Below are positions 1 to 8,693 of a DNA stretch of 64,000 nt, piece after piece; the stretch's first letter is position 1, and every line of letters begins with the position of its first letter. The stretch is from Mariniblastus sp964414815 (GTDB lineage Bacteria > Planctomycetota > Planctomycetia > Pirellulales > Pirellulaceae). The position numbers and the translations under genes were made by a program. The DNA is taken from positions 1 through 64,000 of the forward strand of contig CAYPXY010000001.1 of assembly GCA_964414815.1 (NCBI GenBank). The letters run 5' to 3'. Below the pieces are notes generated by a model, which did not search any database, was not told where the DNA came from, and saw only the letters and a program-made list of their open reading frames with translations.

Positions 1-18
1 CCCCCCGCTGCTGTAGAA

Positions 19-47
19 TTGGACACTCGTTCGATGAGTGTGATAAT
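19..47 (+). promoter_or_regulatory. candidate sigma-70-like promoter
   Basis: A TTGGAC box (19-24) is followed after 17 bases by GATAAT (42-47), close to the bacterial housekeeping consensus. It lies about 50 bases upstream of the first gene, whose ribosome binding site (GGGGGAAGGAAAG) sits just before its ATG. No transcript evidence is available. Confidence 0.45.
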
Positions 48-98
48 ACACAAATCGAGAGACTGGCCAATTATTTTTTTTTTGGGGGAAGGAAAGTT

Positions 99-554
99 AT
101 GAAAGCTCAATTCGATTTTAAATCTATCGCAGCCGTTTTGGCTCTACTAGCGGTTGGGGCGATTGGGGTCCAGGCAAACTTTTTGTCCGATGATCCCGGA
201 GAGGGAGAGGAAGAAGGTGGTATTGCAGCTTGGACAATCATACATCCAGCCGCCAATTTTAACTATTCCAACGCGGCTGATGTTCCAACAAATGGTACCA
301 AACTTAAAAGGAAGGCAAAGGTAGAATGGCGATGTCTTGTCCCGAACCAAACTCCTGCAGTCGTGAAGACAGCTTTATTCAATGATACAAATTCGGAAAC
401 ATGGTCTACAACATTTCAACCCACACCGACATGGCCAACTCCCAACAAAAATATAGGCGAAACTCATGGTTATGATGTTGCCCTTTATGATATGGATGTT
501 GTGCCTGCGAACCTTGAGAGAAACCATATAGGTTTGGTCACCAGATTACAGTAA
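99..554 (+). CDS. small secreted protein of unknown function
   Basis: A 151-residue protein with an N-terminal hydrophobic segment (about residues 9-26, ending near VQA) that looks like a signal peptide. An acidic stretch of Asp/Glu/Gly follows at about 30-41. The rest is Thr/Asn/Pro-rich with no motif I recognise. A strong purine-rich ribosome binding site precedes the ATG. Base composition is more AT-rich than the genes downstream. It lies just upstream of a DUF1559 protein and a lipoprotein, and may be exported with them. The gene looks real because of its RBS and signal peptide; its function is unknown. Confidence 0.65.
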   Translation: MKAQFDFKSIAAVLALLAVGAIGVQANFLSDDPGEGEEEGGIAAWTIIHPAANFNYSNAADVPTNGTKLKRKAKVEWRCLVPNQTPAVVKTALFNDTNSETWSTTFQPTPTWPTPNKNIGETHGYDVALYDMDVVPANLERNHIGLVTRLQ

Positions 555-570
555 CGTTGTGTTGCCATTG

Positions 571-1476
571 ATGAAACGACAGCAAGAACTACGATCGGCA
601 TTTACGTTGGTGGAACTGCTGGTGTCAATCGGCATCATTGCGATTTTGACAGGTCTCTCTCTGACTGCCGTGCAGGCAGTCAGAGAGCAGGCGCGAAGCG
701 CAGCCTGTCAAAATAACTTGCGCCAGTTATGGCTGGGTATTGCCTCCTACGAATCCAGCCACGGTCATTTTCCATCTGGGGAACGCAATGCCGCCTCCAA
801 TTTTGTTTCGATTCTTCCGTTCACTGGCTATCAAAATATGTATGACAGTGTTAATTTTGATCTGTCTCCAGGGGATCCCGAGAATTTGAAGGTACTCATT
901 CCCGGTCCTGACTATCAGAAGTGCCCTTCGGATACCGACACCACTTTCTTTAATACAGGTCGTACCAGCTATCTGGCAAGCTTGGGAACTGCATGGCTTT
1001 TGGGAGAAGGAAACGGTGTGTTTTCATGGGGAGCTACTGCTAAATCTGATCGGATTCATGACGGTCTTTCCAATACCGTCGCTCTGGCAGAGTTTGCCGC
1101 CGGAACATTTTCCAATCGGCTGCGATACCTTGACGTTCATCCTGATTCTATGACCGTTTCAATTTTCGACCAAATGTTGAATGACGCGCCGGCGACGACG
1201 CTTGATAGTCAAATTGGCGCTGAGTGGCATTACAATGGATTGAGTAAGTGCTACTACACCCATTACCTGCCCCCAGGAAGCAAGAGTGGTATCTGCCAAG
1301 GGTGGGTACGTGCTGCGGCCTATAGCCCATCGAGTAATCATCCGGGACGAACTCAGGTCTGTCGTGCGGACGGATCTGTATCGGCCGTTCCCTACTCGAT
1401 TGATCGAGTGGTGTGGGTTCAGTTGGGCCATCGCAGTGATGGGGGCGGGAACCCGTTCGAACGAGTAATCAAGTAA
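571..1476 (+). CDS. DUF1559 protein with prepilin-like N-terminus
   Basis: The 301-residue protein begins with a basic leader and a type IV prepilin-type cleavage/methylation signature (FTLVELLVSIGIIAIL), with the expected Glu at +5. A long helical segment follows (AARSAACQNNLRQL-like region). The C-terminal part carries the usual HPG...ADGSV block of the DUF1559 family. Planctomycetes encode dozens of such proteins, thought to be processed by a prepilin peptidase and to form surface structures, but their role is unproven. An in-frame start 12 bases upstream is possible; ATG at 571 gives the normal short leader. The following lipoprotein gene is a common partner for this family. Confidence 0.9.
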   Translation: MKRQQELRSAFTLVELLVSIGIIAILTGLSLTAVQAVREQARSAACQNNLRQLWLGIASYESSHGHFPSGERNAASNFVSILPFTGYQNMYDSVNFDLSPGDPENLKVLIPGPDYQKCPSDTDTTFFNTGRTSYLASLGTAWLLGEGNGVFSWGATAKSDRIHDGLSNTVALAEFAAGTFSNRLRYLDVHPDSMTVSIFDQMLNDAPATTLDSQIGAEWHYNGLSKCYYTHYLPPGSKSGICQGWVRAAAYSPSSNHPGRTQVCRADGSVSAVPYSIDRVVWVQLGHRSDGGGNPFERVIK

Positions 1477-1504
1477 AACCATTTTGTTACCGGAGCGTGA
1501 ATCC

Positions 1505-1999
1505 ATGCGATCTTGCTGTCTACTGTTTTCAATTTGTTTGGCAACTGTGGTGACGGGTTGTTCATCACAGGAAAAAGTGATCAAGCCGCAGGGGCTGGTA
1601 GCCAAGTATGTCGAGGGCGATTTTCAGGTCGAGCGACTGCTGTTCAACGGCAGCCCGCCCGATAATGCGATGGTTGTCGAGCCAGGTGAAGAACTGAAAA
1701 TCGACCTGGAATTTGCGCGAAACATCGAGTCGAATTCCACCCCCGTCTATAGCTACATCGTGATGGAAACGAAGGAAAACGACACTCAAGCCAAAGGGAG
1801 TCATCTAATCCTGAAACAAACGGCACTGGATTGCCCCCCAGGAAAAGGACGGCGTTCCATTAAGACAACGGTAGAAGCACCCAGCCTGGAATTAGCTGAT
1901 TTTGCAGGAGAGCATACGCTTGGCCGCTATTTCTATTTCATCATTGCTGAAAACGGATCTGAAATCGTTTCACAGAAAATCAGCTTGGCGAAAAAATAA
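1505..1999 (+). CDS. putative lipoprotein
   Basis: A 164-residue protein starting MRSCC with a hydrophobic leader and a lipobox-like VVTGC at about residues 17-21, so it is probably lipidated and anchored in a membrane. The remainder looks like a beta-rich periplasmic domain. It follows the DUF1559 gene by 28 bases and is probably cotranscribed; small lipoproteins often follow DUF1559 genes in planctomycetes. Its role is unknown. The start at 1505 was chosen over 1484 because it places the charged residues and hydrophobic core correctly for a signal peptide. Confidence 0.75.
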   Translation: MRSCCLLFSICLATVVTGCSSQEKVIKPQGLVAKYVEGDFQVERLLFNGSPPDNAMVVEPGEELKIDLEFARNIESNSTPVYSYIVMETKENDTQAKGSHLILKQTALDCPPGKGRRSIKTTVEAPSLELADFAGEHTLGRYFYFIIAENGSEIVSQKISLAKK

Positions 2000-2011
2000 A
2001 GTCGCAAACGG

Positions 2012-2476
2012 TTACGGAAACTCCAATTGACGACCCATGCTCTGTCCTCGATCGGTCAGTAGTTCCATGTTCACGATACGCTCTTGATCGCTGGTGTGAT
2101 CGATTCTGATTCTCAGATCCAGTCTTGGCAATTCCCTGACAAAACGTTCGGGCCATTCGATGACCAACACGGCTCCGTCTTCAATCAGCTCATCCAGCCC
2201 CAACTCATCGATTTCAATGGCGTGGTTGATCCGATAAGCATCCAGATGAATCAGGGTCAATCGACCTTCATGGGGCACTAACAGCGTGAATGTGGGGCTG
2301 ACGATCTGGTCCATGGGAACCCCCAGTCCCATTCCGATTCCTTGAGCCAGCCTCGTTTTTCCGGCTCCCAACGTTCCGCTCAAACCGATCACGGTTCCGG
2401 GCTGCAACGACTCACCGATCTGCCGGCCCAGCTCGCGGGTTTGATCCTCATCCGTGGTCGTAAAACTCAGTTTCAA
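2012..2476 (-). CDS. tsaE: tRNA threonylcarbamoyladenosine biosynthesis ATPase TsaE
   Basis: TsaE is the ATPase partner of TsaB/TsaD in making t6A at position 37 of ANN-decoding tRNAs. The protein has a Walker A motif (GTLGAGKT, about residues 28-36), the family block SPTFTLL, HLDAYRI near 72 and IEWPER near 100. A TTG start at 2476 overlaps the thiL stop (TTGA), giving 154 residues, close to the family norm; an upstream ATG at 2524 would add 16 residues that do not look like the family. It is last in a minus-strand run with thiL and a cytochrome gene. Confidence 0.93.
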   Translation of the reverse strand: MKLSFTTTDEDQTRELGRQIGESLQPGTVIGLSGTLGAGKTRLAQGIGMGLGVPMDQIVSPTFTLLVPHEGRLTLIHLDAYRINHAIEIDELGLDELIEDGAVLVIEWPERFVRELPRLDLRIRIDHTSDQERIVNMELLTDRGQSMGRQLEFP

Positions 2477-3489
2477 TGCGAATATCCTTCTGGCAAAAAC
2501 GGTAATCTTCCTTCCGCTGAACACAAGGTAAAGCCCGGCGAATCGACAAATCGTCCAATGGAAACCAGTCGGTCTTCACCGGGGGCCGAACCACCCACAG
2601 AACCATTGATCAATCGCGAATCCGTAATGATACGCGCGGCTTCGTCTGGGGAGACCGCCAGTATCAATTCAAAATCTTCACCATCGGTCAGCGCGTGGTC
2701 CAGCGGAAGACGGCCCGACTTGACCGACCGTTGTTGGGCGTCGGGAGAAACCGGGACCTGTTCCACATCGAGCTCCACTCCCAGCCCGTCAGGCTTTCCA
2801 TCGTTCATCTTTCCCAATCGATGACCGCTGCTGATGGCCATCATGTTGAGGTCCAGTGACAACGAGTCTGAAACATCCGTCGCGGCATGGATGTCATAGT
2901 TCTGAATCAGATATTTCGCCAATTCCAGACGCGGTTCGAACGTCAGGTGTCGTCCTGAAATGCTCCCGCCAAAAAAGCCGCTGACCAGAATTTCATCTCC
3001 CGCCCTGGCACCATTGAGTGGCCACAAATCCTTGTCGGGAGCGTTGTTCGCATGTCCCAGAATCGTGACCGAAACGACCAGCTTGTCATCCCAGCGATTG
3101 GTGTCCCCACCGACGATCGGGCAACGGAAACGCTCTGCAATTTCATGAGCACCATTGAAAATCCGCTGAGCATCGTTGAGCGTGTAACTTTGCGGCAGCA
3201 TTAACATCAGGGTCGCCGCAAACGGCCAAGCTCCCATCGCCGCGATATCGCTCAAGTTGACTGCAATGGCTTTTCGTCCGATCAATTCAAGATCGTGTTC
3301 GTTCGTGTCAAAATGAGTCCCGTCGGCAATGGCGTCATTCGCGACGACAATACGCTGAGCCGGTTGGCCATCCATCCCGGTCGGTGTGACGACGGCAGCA
3401 TCATCGCCGATTCCCAGTTGGACGAACGGTTCCACAAAGTGTGATGAACTGGCTTGTGACTTGAGCCAGCGATGAAATTCTCTTTCCAA
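2473..3489 (-). CDS. thiL: thiamine-monophosphate kinase ThiL
   Basis: ThiL phosphorylates thiamine monophosphate to thiamine diphosphate, the last step in making the active cofactor. The sequence shows the AIR-synthase/ThiL fold motifs GIGDDAAVV (about residue 26), DAIADGTHFD, NLSDIAAMGA and GGDTN, which form the ATP, magnesium and substrate sites. An upstream ATG (3558) would overlap the cytochrome gene by 58 bases; a TTG at 3489 with AGGGA six to ten bases upstream is the better start and gives 338 residues. The coding end overlaps the start of tsaE by four bases, which suggests translational coupling. Confidence 0.93.
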   Translation of the reverse strand: MEREFHRWLKSQASSSHFVEPFVQLGIGDDAAVVTPTGMDGQPAQRIVVANDAIADGTHFDTNEHDLELIGRKAIAVNLSDIAAMGAWPFAATLMLMLPQSYTLNDAQRIFNGAHEIAERFRCPIVGGDTNRWDDKLVVSVTILGHANNAPDKDLWPLNGARAGDEILVSGFFGGSISGRHLTFEPRLELAKYLIQNYDIHAATDVSDSLSLDLNMMAISSGHRLGKMNDGKPDGLGVELDVEQVPVSPDAQQRSVKSGRLPLDHALTDGEDFELILAVSPDEAARIITDSRLINGSVGGSAPGEDRLVSIGRFVDSPGFTLCSAEGRLPFLPEGYSH

Positions 3490-3500
3490 GGTTTTCCCTA

Positions 3501-4535
3501 TCAACTCAACAGCATCAATACGATCAACCAACTGAACACGGCTCCCATCCACAGCCATTGACTGACCAGCAATCGATCGTGGTACTTGGCTCGGTGCTCG
3601 GCGGAAGGTCTGCCGGACAGGGTACCGGCCAGTCCGGTCAGCGAGTGGATCAACACGGCGGCGACAAACACACCGTGAACCATCAGGATGCGGACGTTAA
3701 CTTTGCGGACCGTTGGATTTTGTTTACGAATTTTGAGTGATTCAATAGAGAGGGAAGGGGGTGGAGAATCAATTCCATCCCAGGACAGCGTATCGGGATC
3801 GGCCGAGCGGTCATGCAGGCTCATCACAAACGCAACCAGATCGGCCACTTTGTCGTCGGTAACGGTCGGATCCGCGCCCCGCGGAGGCATAGGTTTACCA
3901 CTTTTGTTTTCAGGATCGGTGATGGCACGCCCCCGGCGGATCAACAGGTTGACACCGACCGCGTCGGCGGTTTTCAAGAATTCGCTTTCACGCAGCGAAG
4001 GTGCCAGATTGTTCAGCCCATCGCCGGTCGGGCCGTGACAGGTCGCGCAAGTAAGTGCGAACCATGCTTTTCCTTTGTTGGCTTTGCCATAAATGGGGCC
4101 GGACAGCGATTCAACGGTCGATTGTTCTGGCAGCAGCGACTGAGGATCCACAATTTGTGGTCCTTCCATCGAACTGCGAGCGGCGGAGATACCATGCAAA
4201 CCGAGGCATGCCACTCCGCTGCAAATCGCCAGCACCAGATGAGCACTGCCAAGCAATGGGTTTCCCTCACATGCGGCCTGTCTGGCCCAGTAGACATTGA
4301 CCCCACCCCACACCAAGGCAAACACAGTCAACACTGCCCAGCTCCAGCCGACAAACCAGCCACGGGTGGTCCAGTAATCCAGTTGATTGGCGGTTCGCAG
4401 CGTCAATAGGACGCATAGCCAAAGTACTAATCCCAAACCCACGATGGCGATGGTCACGAACACCCAAGGTGGGTAAGACCATTGCCGGATCTCGGGAGCG
4501 GGTGCAGTCGGAGTAGTCGGCTGAGGTGTTGACAT
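3501..4535 (-). CDS. membrane-anchored c-type cytochrome
   Basis: A 344-residue protein with three hydrophobic segments (about 24-46, 60-83 and 95-116), a class I cytochrome c domain with CATCH at 163-167 and a possible Met ligand in GKPMPPRGAD, then two more membrane segments at the C-terminus. It is therefore an integral membrane haem protein with the haem domain between two membrane parts. The N-terminal portion may derive from a small cytochrome oxidase subunit III-like module, but I am unsure. It starts MSTPQPTT at 4535; an ATG 15 bases upstream is possible. It lies 11 bases before thiL, an unexpected metabolic partner. Confidence 0.8.
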   Translation of the reverse strand: MSTPQPTTPTAPAPEIRQWSYPPWVFVTIAIVGLGLVLWLCVLLTLRTANQLDYWTTRGWFVGWSWAVLTVFALVWGGVNVYWARQAACEGNPLLGSAHLVLAICSGVACLGLHGISAARSSMEGPQIVDPQSLLPEQSTVESLSGPIYGKANKGKAWFALTCATCHGPTGDGLNNLAPSLRESEFLKTADAVGVNLLIRRGRAITDPENKSGKPMPPRGADPTVTDDKVADLVAFVMSLHDRSADPDTLSWDGIDSPPPSLSIESLKIRKQNPTVRKVNVRILMVHGVFVAAVLIHSLTGLAGTLSGRPSAEHRAKYHDRLLVSQWLWMGAVFSWLIVLMLLS

Positions 4536-4647
4536 TTTGCGGTAAATCAAATCCGTAGGTGTGCCGTTTTTGCCAATCAGTGGATAACTTTTCTGTCGGG
4601 CGATTTTCCATTATAACAAATGGACTTGGCGGTGGGCGGGTGGGAAT

Positions 4648-4710
4648 CCCAACCCGATGCGTAAGCGAGAGAAGAAGTGCGGTCCCTCGCTGACGCTTCG
4701 GGTTATAATT
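4648..4710. repeat. imperfect copy of the 64-bp palindromic repeat
   Basis: The arms CCCAACCCGATGCGTAAGCG and its inverted counterpart near CTCGCTGACGCTTCGGGTT flank a short loop. The sequence matches, with substitutions, the perfect palindrome at 14091-14154 and the half-copy at 52973-52999. It lies between divergent genes. Confidence 0.75.
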
Positions 4711-4802
4711 GGTACGGTACCAACCTGTAGTAACTGTAATTTTTGACAGTTCTGGCTGACGATGTATTCTTGGGTTCTCCCCTTATTATTGTGCATTTTG
4801 AA

Positions 4803-4958
4803 ATGAAAACCACGATTCGCCTGATCGTCGCCGTCCTGGGAGTCATACTACTCGGCTTGGCAATCATCAGAAACGCCCAGCAAGAGTCTGCCAATGACTT
4901 TCGCGAACTGCAACATCTTACTTCGATTTCAACCGTCGGCAGCAACCCAGCCCCCTAA
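4803..4958 (+). CDS. possible small single-pass membrane protein
   Basis: A 51-residue reading frame beginning MKTTIRLIV, with one strong hydrophobic segment (about residues 5-22) followed by a polar tail rich in Gln/Ser/Asn. It lies 30 bases upstream of a haem-binding protein in the same direction and might be its membrane partner. No ribosome binding site is convincing and the protein has no recognised family, so it could be a chance frame. An in-frame extension to 4743 is possible but runs into the repeat region. Confidence 0.4.
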   Translation: MKTTIRLIVAVLGVILLGLAIIRNAQQESANDFRELQHLTSISTVGSNPAP

Positions 4959-4988
4959 AATTCAACTCCCCAAAACTTCTGACCCAGA

Positions 4989-5672
4989 ATGTCATCGAGT
5001 CAAACTACGATCGTCGCGTTACTGTTTTCCGGGCTTGCCTTCATGTGTCTTGCAGTCTGGAAAGCACTGACGGTCGTCGTCACGCCGCTGACGATTGAAG
5101 TCGTTGCACCATTGACGATTGCTCCTGACGCTCTGGCGGTTTCGGCCGAAGGAGGCGACGCCGTCAGTACAGTTACGCTCCTGACCATCGCTCAGGATTC
5201 CAATCAGTCGTCGGACGCCCGAACCAGCGCCGTCGCCCAGTTAACCTCCCGAGAGGGCAGTCACCTGGCTCAAGGGCAGGAGGTCTTCAAACGAGTCTGT
5301 GCTGCCTGCCATAAAATGCACGGCGAAGGTGCCGACTACGCGCCGGATCTGACGGATGTTACGAAACGTCTGACGCGAGAAAAAATCATCGAATCGATTG
5401 TCAATCCCAATGCGGTCGTCGAGGAAAAATACAAAACCACCATGATTATGACGATCGACGGCGATGTGTTCACAGGACTGCTGACCGGCAAGGAGAATGG
5501 ACAGGTAACCCTTTTCGACGGCAAAATCAGTCGAGAGATCGATGAGGAGGATATTGAAGAAATGCAGACCAAGGACCTGAGCAGCATGCCGGAGCGTCAA
5601 GCGGATGCGATGACTCCGGACGAATTTCTGAACCTGGTCGAATACCTGTCGCAACCTAATTCCATCGAATAG
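4989..5672 (+). CDS. planctomycete-type haem-binding protein (cytochrome c)
   Basis: A 227-residue protein with an N-terminal membrane or signal segment (about 7-24) and a CAACH haem c site at 104-108. It also has the characteristic region that follows in the Pirellula/Verrucomicrobium haem-binding family (PDLTDVTKRL, VNPNAVVEEKY, a TGLLTGKENG hairpin and SSMPE as the probable Met ligand). In most relatives this domain ends proteins of around 1000 residues carrying a sugar-dehydrogenase-like propeller and HEAT repeats; here it is nearly alone. The stretch LLTIAQDSNQSSDARTSAV before the haem site looks like the remnant of such a HEAT region. It meets the next minus-strand gene tail to tail with a 17-base overlap. 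Confidence 0.88.
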   Translation: MSSSQTTIVALLFSGLAFMCLAVWKALTVVVTPLTIEVVAPLTIAPDALAVSAEGGDAVSTVTLLTIAQDSNQSSDARTSAVAQLTSREGSHLAQGQEVFKRVCAACHKMHGEGADYAPDLTDVTKRLTREKIIESIVNPNAVVEEKYKTTMIMTIDGDVFTGLLTGKENGQVTLFDGKISREIDEEDIEEMQTKDLSSMPERQADAMTPDEFLNLVEYLSQPNSIE

Positions 5673-6336
5673 GCTTGCCTCTCACCTTGAGAATCAACAG
5701 CGTCGCCATCATCAACAGGACGGGCGTTAACACGATCAAAAGGGGCAGTCCCACGACCAGCAAGGCAGACCAGGCATATTCCGACAACTTGAGCGCAACA
5801 CTCAGTCCGATGGCGATCGGCGGCAAAATGAAAGGCAGTTTGAGGCCGCGCAGTGTTAGCAGTGCTGAGATAACATCGGGTCGGTTTCGCAGTCGGGCGC
5901 GCAAAATCCACATCCAGGCGACCAGTAAAATCAGCCAGCAGAATATCGTCAAACCTGAAACCACAGTCCCAACCCAATCCGTGGTTCCGTCTGCACTCGG
6001 ATGGACGCCAACGATCTGACTGCCCATACCCAGTCGATCAATCGCGATGACGACACCGGCAAACACAATGGATGCCAGTCCATTTTTGATCAGCAAAGCT
6101 CGAAGTGTCCCGCCTCCGACAAAGGTCGCCCAGGGAAGCAGAAAACTGGCGAGACGATTTTTCCATGTCAGCTCGCCAAGCAATACACTGCGCAGCAACA
6201 TTCCTGCCAGAGCCATCAGGATGACGGTCATCCCTGCGTAAACCCCCAGTCCAACCATCCCATTCAAGGTTCGCCCCAGGCAGACGGCAATGGCACCGTA
6301 GCCGATGATGGTCGCAAGCCATAGTATCAATCCCAA
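5656..6336 (-). CDS. polytopic membrane protein of unknown function
   Basis: The 226-residue protein is hydrophobic almost throughout, with about six predicted membrane segments and a short polar loop around residues 108-122 (VGVHPSADGTTDW). No transporter or enzyme motif was recognised. It is the last of five minus-strand genes that begin with an RND adaptor, with a 24-base gap from the gene before it, so it may be transcribed with the efflux genes. Its 3' end overlaps the opposing haem-protein gene by 17 bases. Confidence 0.75.
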   Translation of the reverse strand: MGLILWLATIIGYGAIAVCLGRTLNGMVGLGVYAGMTVILMALAGMLLRSVLLGELTWKNRLASFLLPWATFVGGGTLRALLIKNGLASIVFAGVVIAIDRLGMGSQIVGVHPSADGTTDWVGTVVSGLTIFCWLILLVAWMWILRARLRNRPDVISALLTLRGLKLPFILPPIAIGLSVALKLSEYAWSALLVVGLPLLIVLTPVLLMMATLLILKVRGKPIRWN

Positions 6337-6360
6337 TGTCGTCTCCTGTTTGTTTTAGTT

Positions 6361-7065
6361 TTACGGTTCATCTCGCTGTGGACGGTCGCGAATAAACGAT
6401 TCATCTTCCGGCCAAAGTACTGCGTAGTTGCCACTCTCCCAACCGATCCTTCGACATAGCTCGTCAAAAGCGATCCGTCGATCGTGATGGTCGCCCGGAT
6501 TGAAACGAAGCAGGAACGGACGTTGATTCCAGTCAAATCGTTCGCTGGCTTGTCCATACAAGTACAACAACAGACCGGCAAAATGTCCCGCTGCCACACC
6601 GGGATCGGTCACAATCCGGCGCAACATGGCGTCGATCACCGCGGGCGGATGAGTGCTTTCGATTTGTACCAATGTCAAACTCAATCCCTGATAGGCGTCA
6701 CATTCTCCGATTCTCTGAATCAATTCAACGAGCTGTTCATCGGCCTCAATCAACTGGGGAGCGACATGAGCGACGGCGGCTCGGATCTCCGTGGTGCCCT
6801 TGCGAAATGTCTCAATGAGTACCTGTCGCGCTCTAGGCGTGTCGAGCAAAGCCAAAGCTTCTGCATCGATAAAATGCTCAACGCCACGCATGATCAAAAA
6901 CTGTTCGATTGCCCGACGCTCATCTGCCGTTGCCAGCTCGATGGCCTCCAGGTCATGCTGCGGATCGCGCCAATTGTTGGAATCAATCTGAGCAGATCGC
7001 AGAAACCGCTCGTACATTGATTCGCGTGGAGTCTCTTCAGAATTGTTCACCGCTTTAACATTCAA
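6361..7065 (-). CDS. alpha-helical (HEAT-like) protein of unknown function
   Basis: A 234-residue soluble protein with paired helices (for example LDTPRARQVLIETFRKG then EIRAAVAHVAPQL), a spacing reminiscent of HEAT or armadillo repeats. It ends in a charged, non-repetitive tail. There is no signal peptide, so it is probably cytoplasmic. It starts four bases after the stop of the ankyrin/GIDE gene, which indicates tight cotranscription. Function not recognised. Confidence 0.75.
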   Translation of the reverse strand: MNVKAVNNSEETPRESMYERFLRSAQIDSNNWRDPQHDLEAIELATADERRAIEQFLIMRGVEHFIDAEALALLDTPRARQVLIETFRKGTTEIRAAVAHVAPQLIEADEQLVELIQRIGECDAYQGLSLTLVQIESTHPPAVIDAMLRRIVTDPGVAAGHFAGLLLYLYGQASERFDWNQRPFLLRFNPGDHHDRRIAFDELCRRIGWESGNYAVLWPEDESFIRDRPQRDEP

Positions 7066-7069
7066 TCCA

Positions 7070-8686
7070 CTAAGGGCGAAAGCTGAAAGAATTTAAATCA
7101 TCCCAGTACACACGACGCAGTTTCCATCCCTCCTGTCGTTGGCAGGCCGTTATGACGTAGCGTTCAGTCACTTCACGCCGAGTTTTTCCCTCAGCCACAA
7201 AGGTCGCCAAGTCACCTTGTCGGTAACCCGACATGCATTTCCAAGTTTGAGGACGGGTGTCTTTATACAATCCGCGACCGACACTCTCCAGATAGTCGGC
7301 GGGCCAATGGTCGGAAATGGACGCCATGAGTGAGGCGTCGGATTGGTCTAAGGATTGAGAATACTGATTCAACAGTGATTCCAGGTCAGGTATCTCCGAT
7401 GTTAGCGGCTCTCCCGAGTTCATCTCGACAAAGTCGCCGCTCGCTCCCAAGGTCTGCAATCGGTCGACCAGATCCCACTCGCCGCGATCAAATGCTGCTT
7501 CAATGGGGCGACGGTTCCACTGAGTCTGAACTGCGTTTACATCGGCACCGGTGGTGAGCAACGCATCGATTGCGGCTGGTTTGCGGCGATCAATCGCCGC
7601 CAGCAACAACGGACGTCCGGCGGAGTCCCGGCTGTCTGGAGAAATGCCTTGTGACAGCAACCCGGAGAATTTTTCCCAGTCGTCGGCTTCAAAGGCCGCG
7701 ACCAATTCTTGCGAGGAATCGACAATAGGTTGATTTGCGGCGAGGCTTCGTTCGCGAAGGGTCAGGATTCCAAAGCTGCCCAGAATGGCCAACAGCATGC
7801 AAACCAACGCGAAAATCAAATACATGCTGGTGGATCGTCGCAAGTGCCGAATCGCTTGATTGGCATCGCCAGCCAGGACCTGCAACCCGCCATGATGAAA
7901 GTCATTGACCAGGCCGTTTTTCACTTGATCAAATTTACCGATCACGCAAATCGGCTCGTCGACTGCGATGGATTGCTCGATGAGTCGGCATTGGGCTAAC
8001 AATGCGCGGTCTGACACCACTTCATCCGCACCGTCAAACCAGAGGTCTTTGCGGACCGGCCCGGTAGATTCGCCCAGAACCAGTCCGGCAAAATTCAGCA
8101 TCTTGCCAATCTCCCACTTTCCGACGCGTGTGAAATCGGTCTCCTCACAGTATTCACAAATCCGGATGTAATTCTGGTTGATGTCGATCCCCACTTCTTT
8201 GAATTGGTCGGGAACGGGAAACCCGCATACACGGACAGGCCCGGAAGCCGTCTCGACGGCCCAGTGCGTCATTGCCAGTCCGCTGAAATAAACGATGCGC
8301 TGCGAATCCGTTCGCATACCTTTGGCCGTGCGGACACGAACCGATCTTCGTTCCGACAGCTCGCAGGAATACAAGACGCAGGGTTGACGTTTGAACGGAG
8401 TCAGCAGCGGAGATTCCAGCGCAATCGCCCGTCCAATTGCGGCGTACGGTCGATCTGCAAATGGCATGGCACCGACCAACGATTCGCGAATCAAGTTAGC
8501 CTGTCCGCGAGACATGAGTGCATTTCTTGTTAAACCCCATCCAGCGGCAAAAAGAAATCCGCCTCCGATCGCCCCCCACAACGGTCCCGGCGCTGAAAAA
8601 CGCGTCTCAAAGAAATAATACAGCCCCAGGCTTGCAACCAGCCAGACGATCAGGAATTCCAGACAACCACGAGCAAAGGCAGACAT
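7070..8686 (-). CDS. GIDE-like membrane protein with ankyrin repeats
   Basis: The 538-residue protein has two N-terminal membrane segments (about 8-25 and 36-52). A domain of about 200 residues resembles the GIDE/MULAN family (PLLTPFKRQPCVLYSCEL near 95, a conserved RICEYCEE block, and the closing AVDEPICVIGKF). A third membrane segment lies near 288-310 and two ankyrin-type repeats at about 340-420 (GRPLLLAAIDRRK, GADVNAVQTQWNRRPIEAA). The final 100 residues may form an NTF2-like fold. The eukaryotic relatives are mitochondrial membrane ubiquitin ligases, but no RING finger is visible here. It follows the RND pump gene by seven bases, so a link to envelope transport or stress is plausible but unproven. 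The GIDE assignment is by eye. Confidence 0.7.
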   Translation of the reverse strand: MSAFARGCLEFLIVWLVASLGLYYFFETRFSAPGPLWGAIGGGFLFAAGWGLTRNALMSRGQANLIRESLVGAMPFADRPYAAIGRAIALESPLLTPFKRQPCVLYSCELSERRSVRVRTAKGMRTDSQRIVYFSGLAMTHWAVETASGPVRVCGFPVPDQFKEVGIDINQNYIRICEYCEETDFTRVGKWEIGKMLNFAGLVLGESTGPVRKDLWFDGADEVVSDRALLAQCRLIEQSIAVDEPICVIGKFDQVKNGLVNDFHHGGLQVLAGDANQAIRHLRRSTSMYLIFALVCMLLAILGSFGILTLRERSLAANQPIVDSSQELVAAFEADDWEKFSGLLSQGISPDSRDSAGRPLLLAAIDRRKPAAIDALLTTGADVNAVQTQWNRRPIEAAFDRGEWDLVDRLQTLGASGDFVEMNSGEPLTSEIPDLESLLNQYSQSLDQSDASLMASISDHWPADYLESVGRGLYKDTRPQTWKCMSGYRQGDLATFVAEGKTRREVTERYVITACQRQEGWKLRRVYWDDLNSFSFRP

Positions 8687-8693
8687 AAAATAC

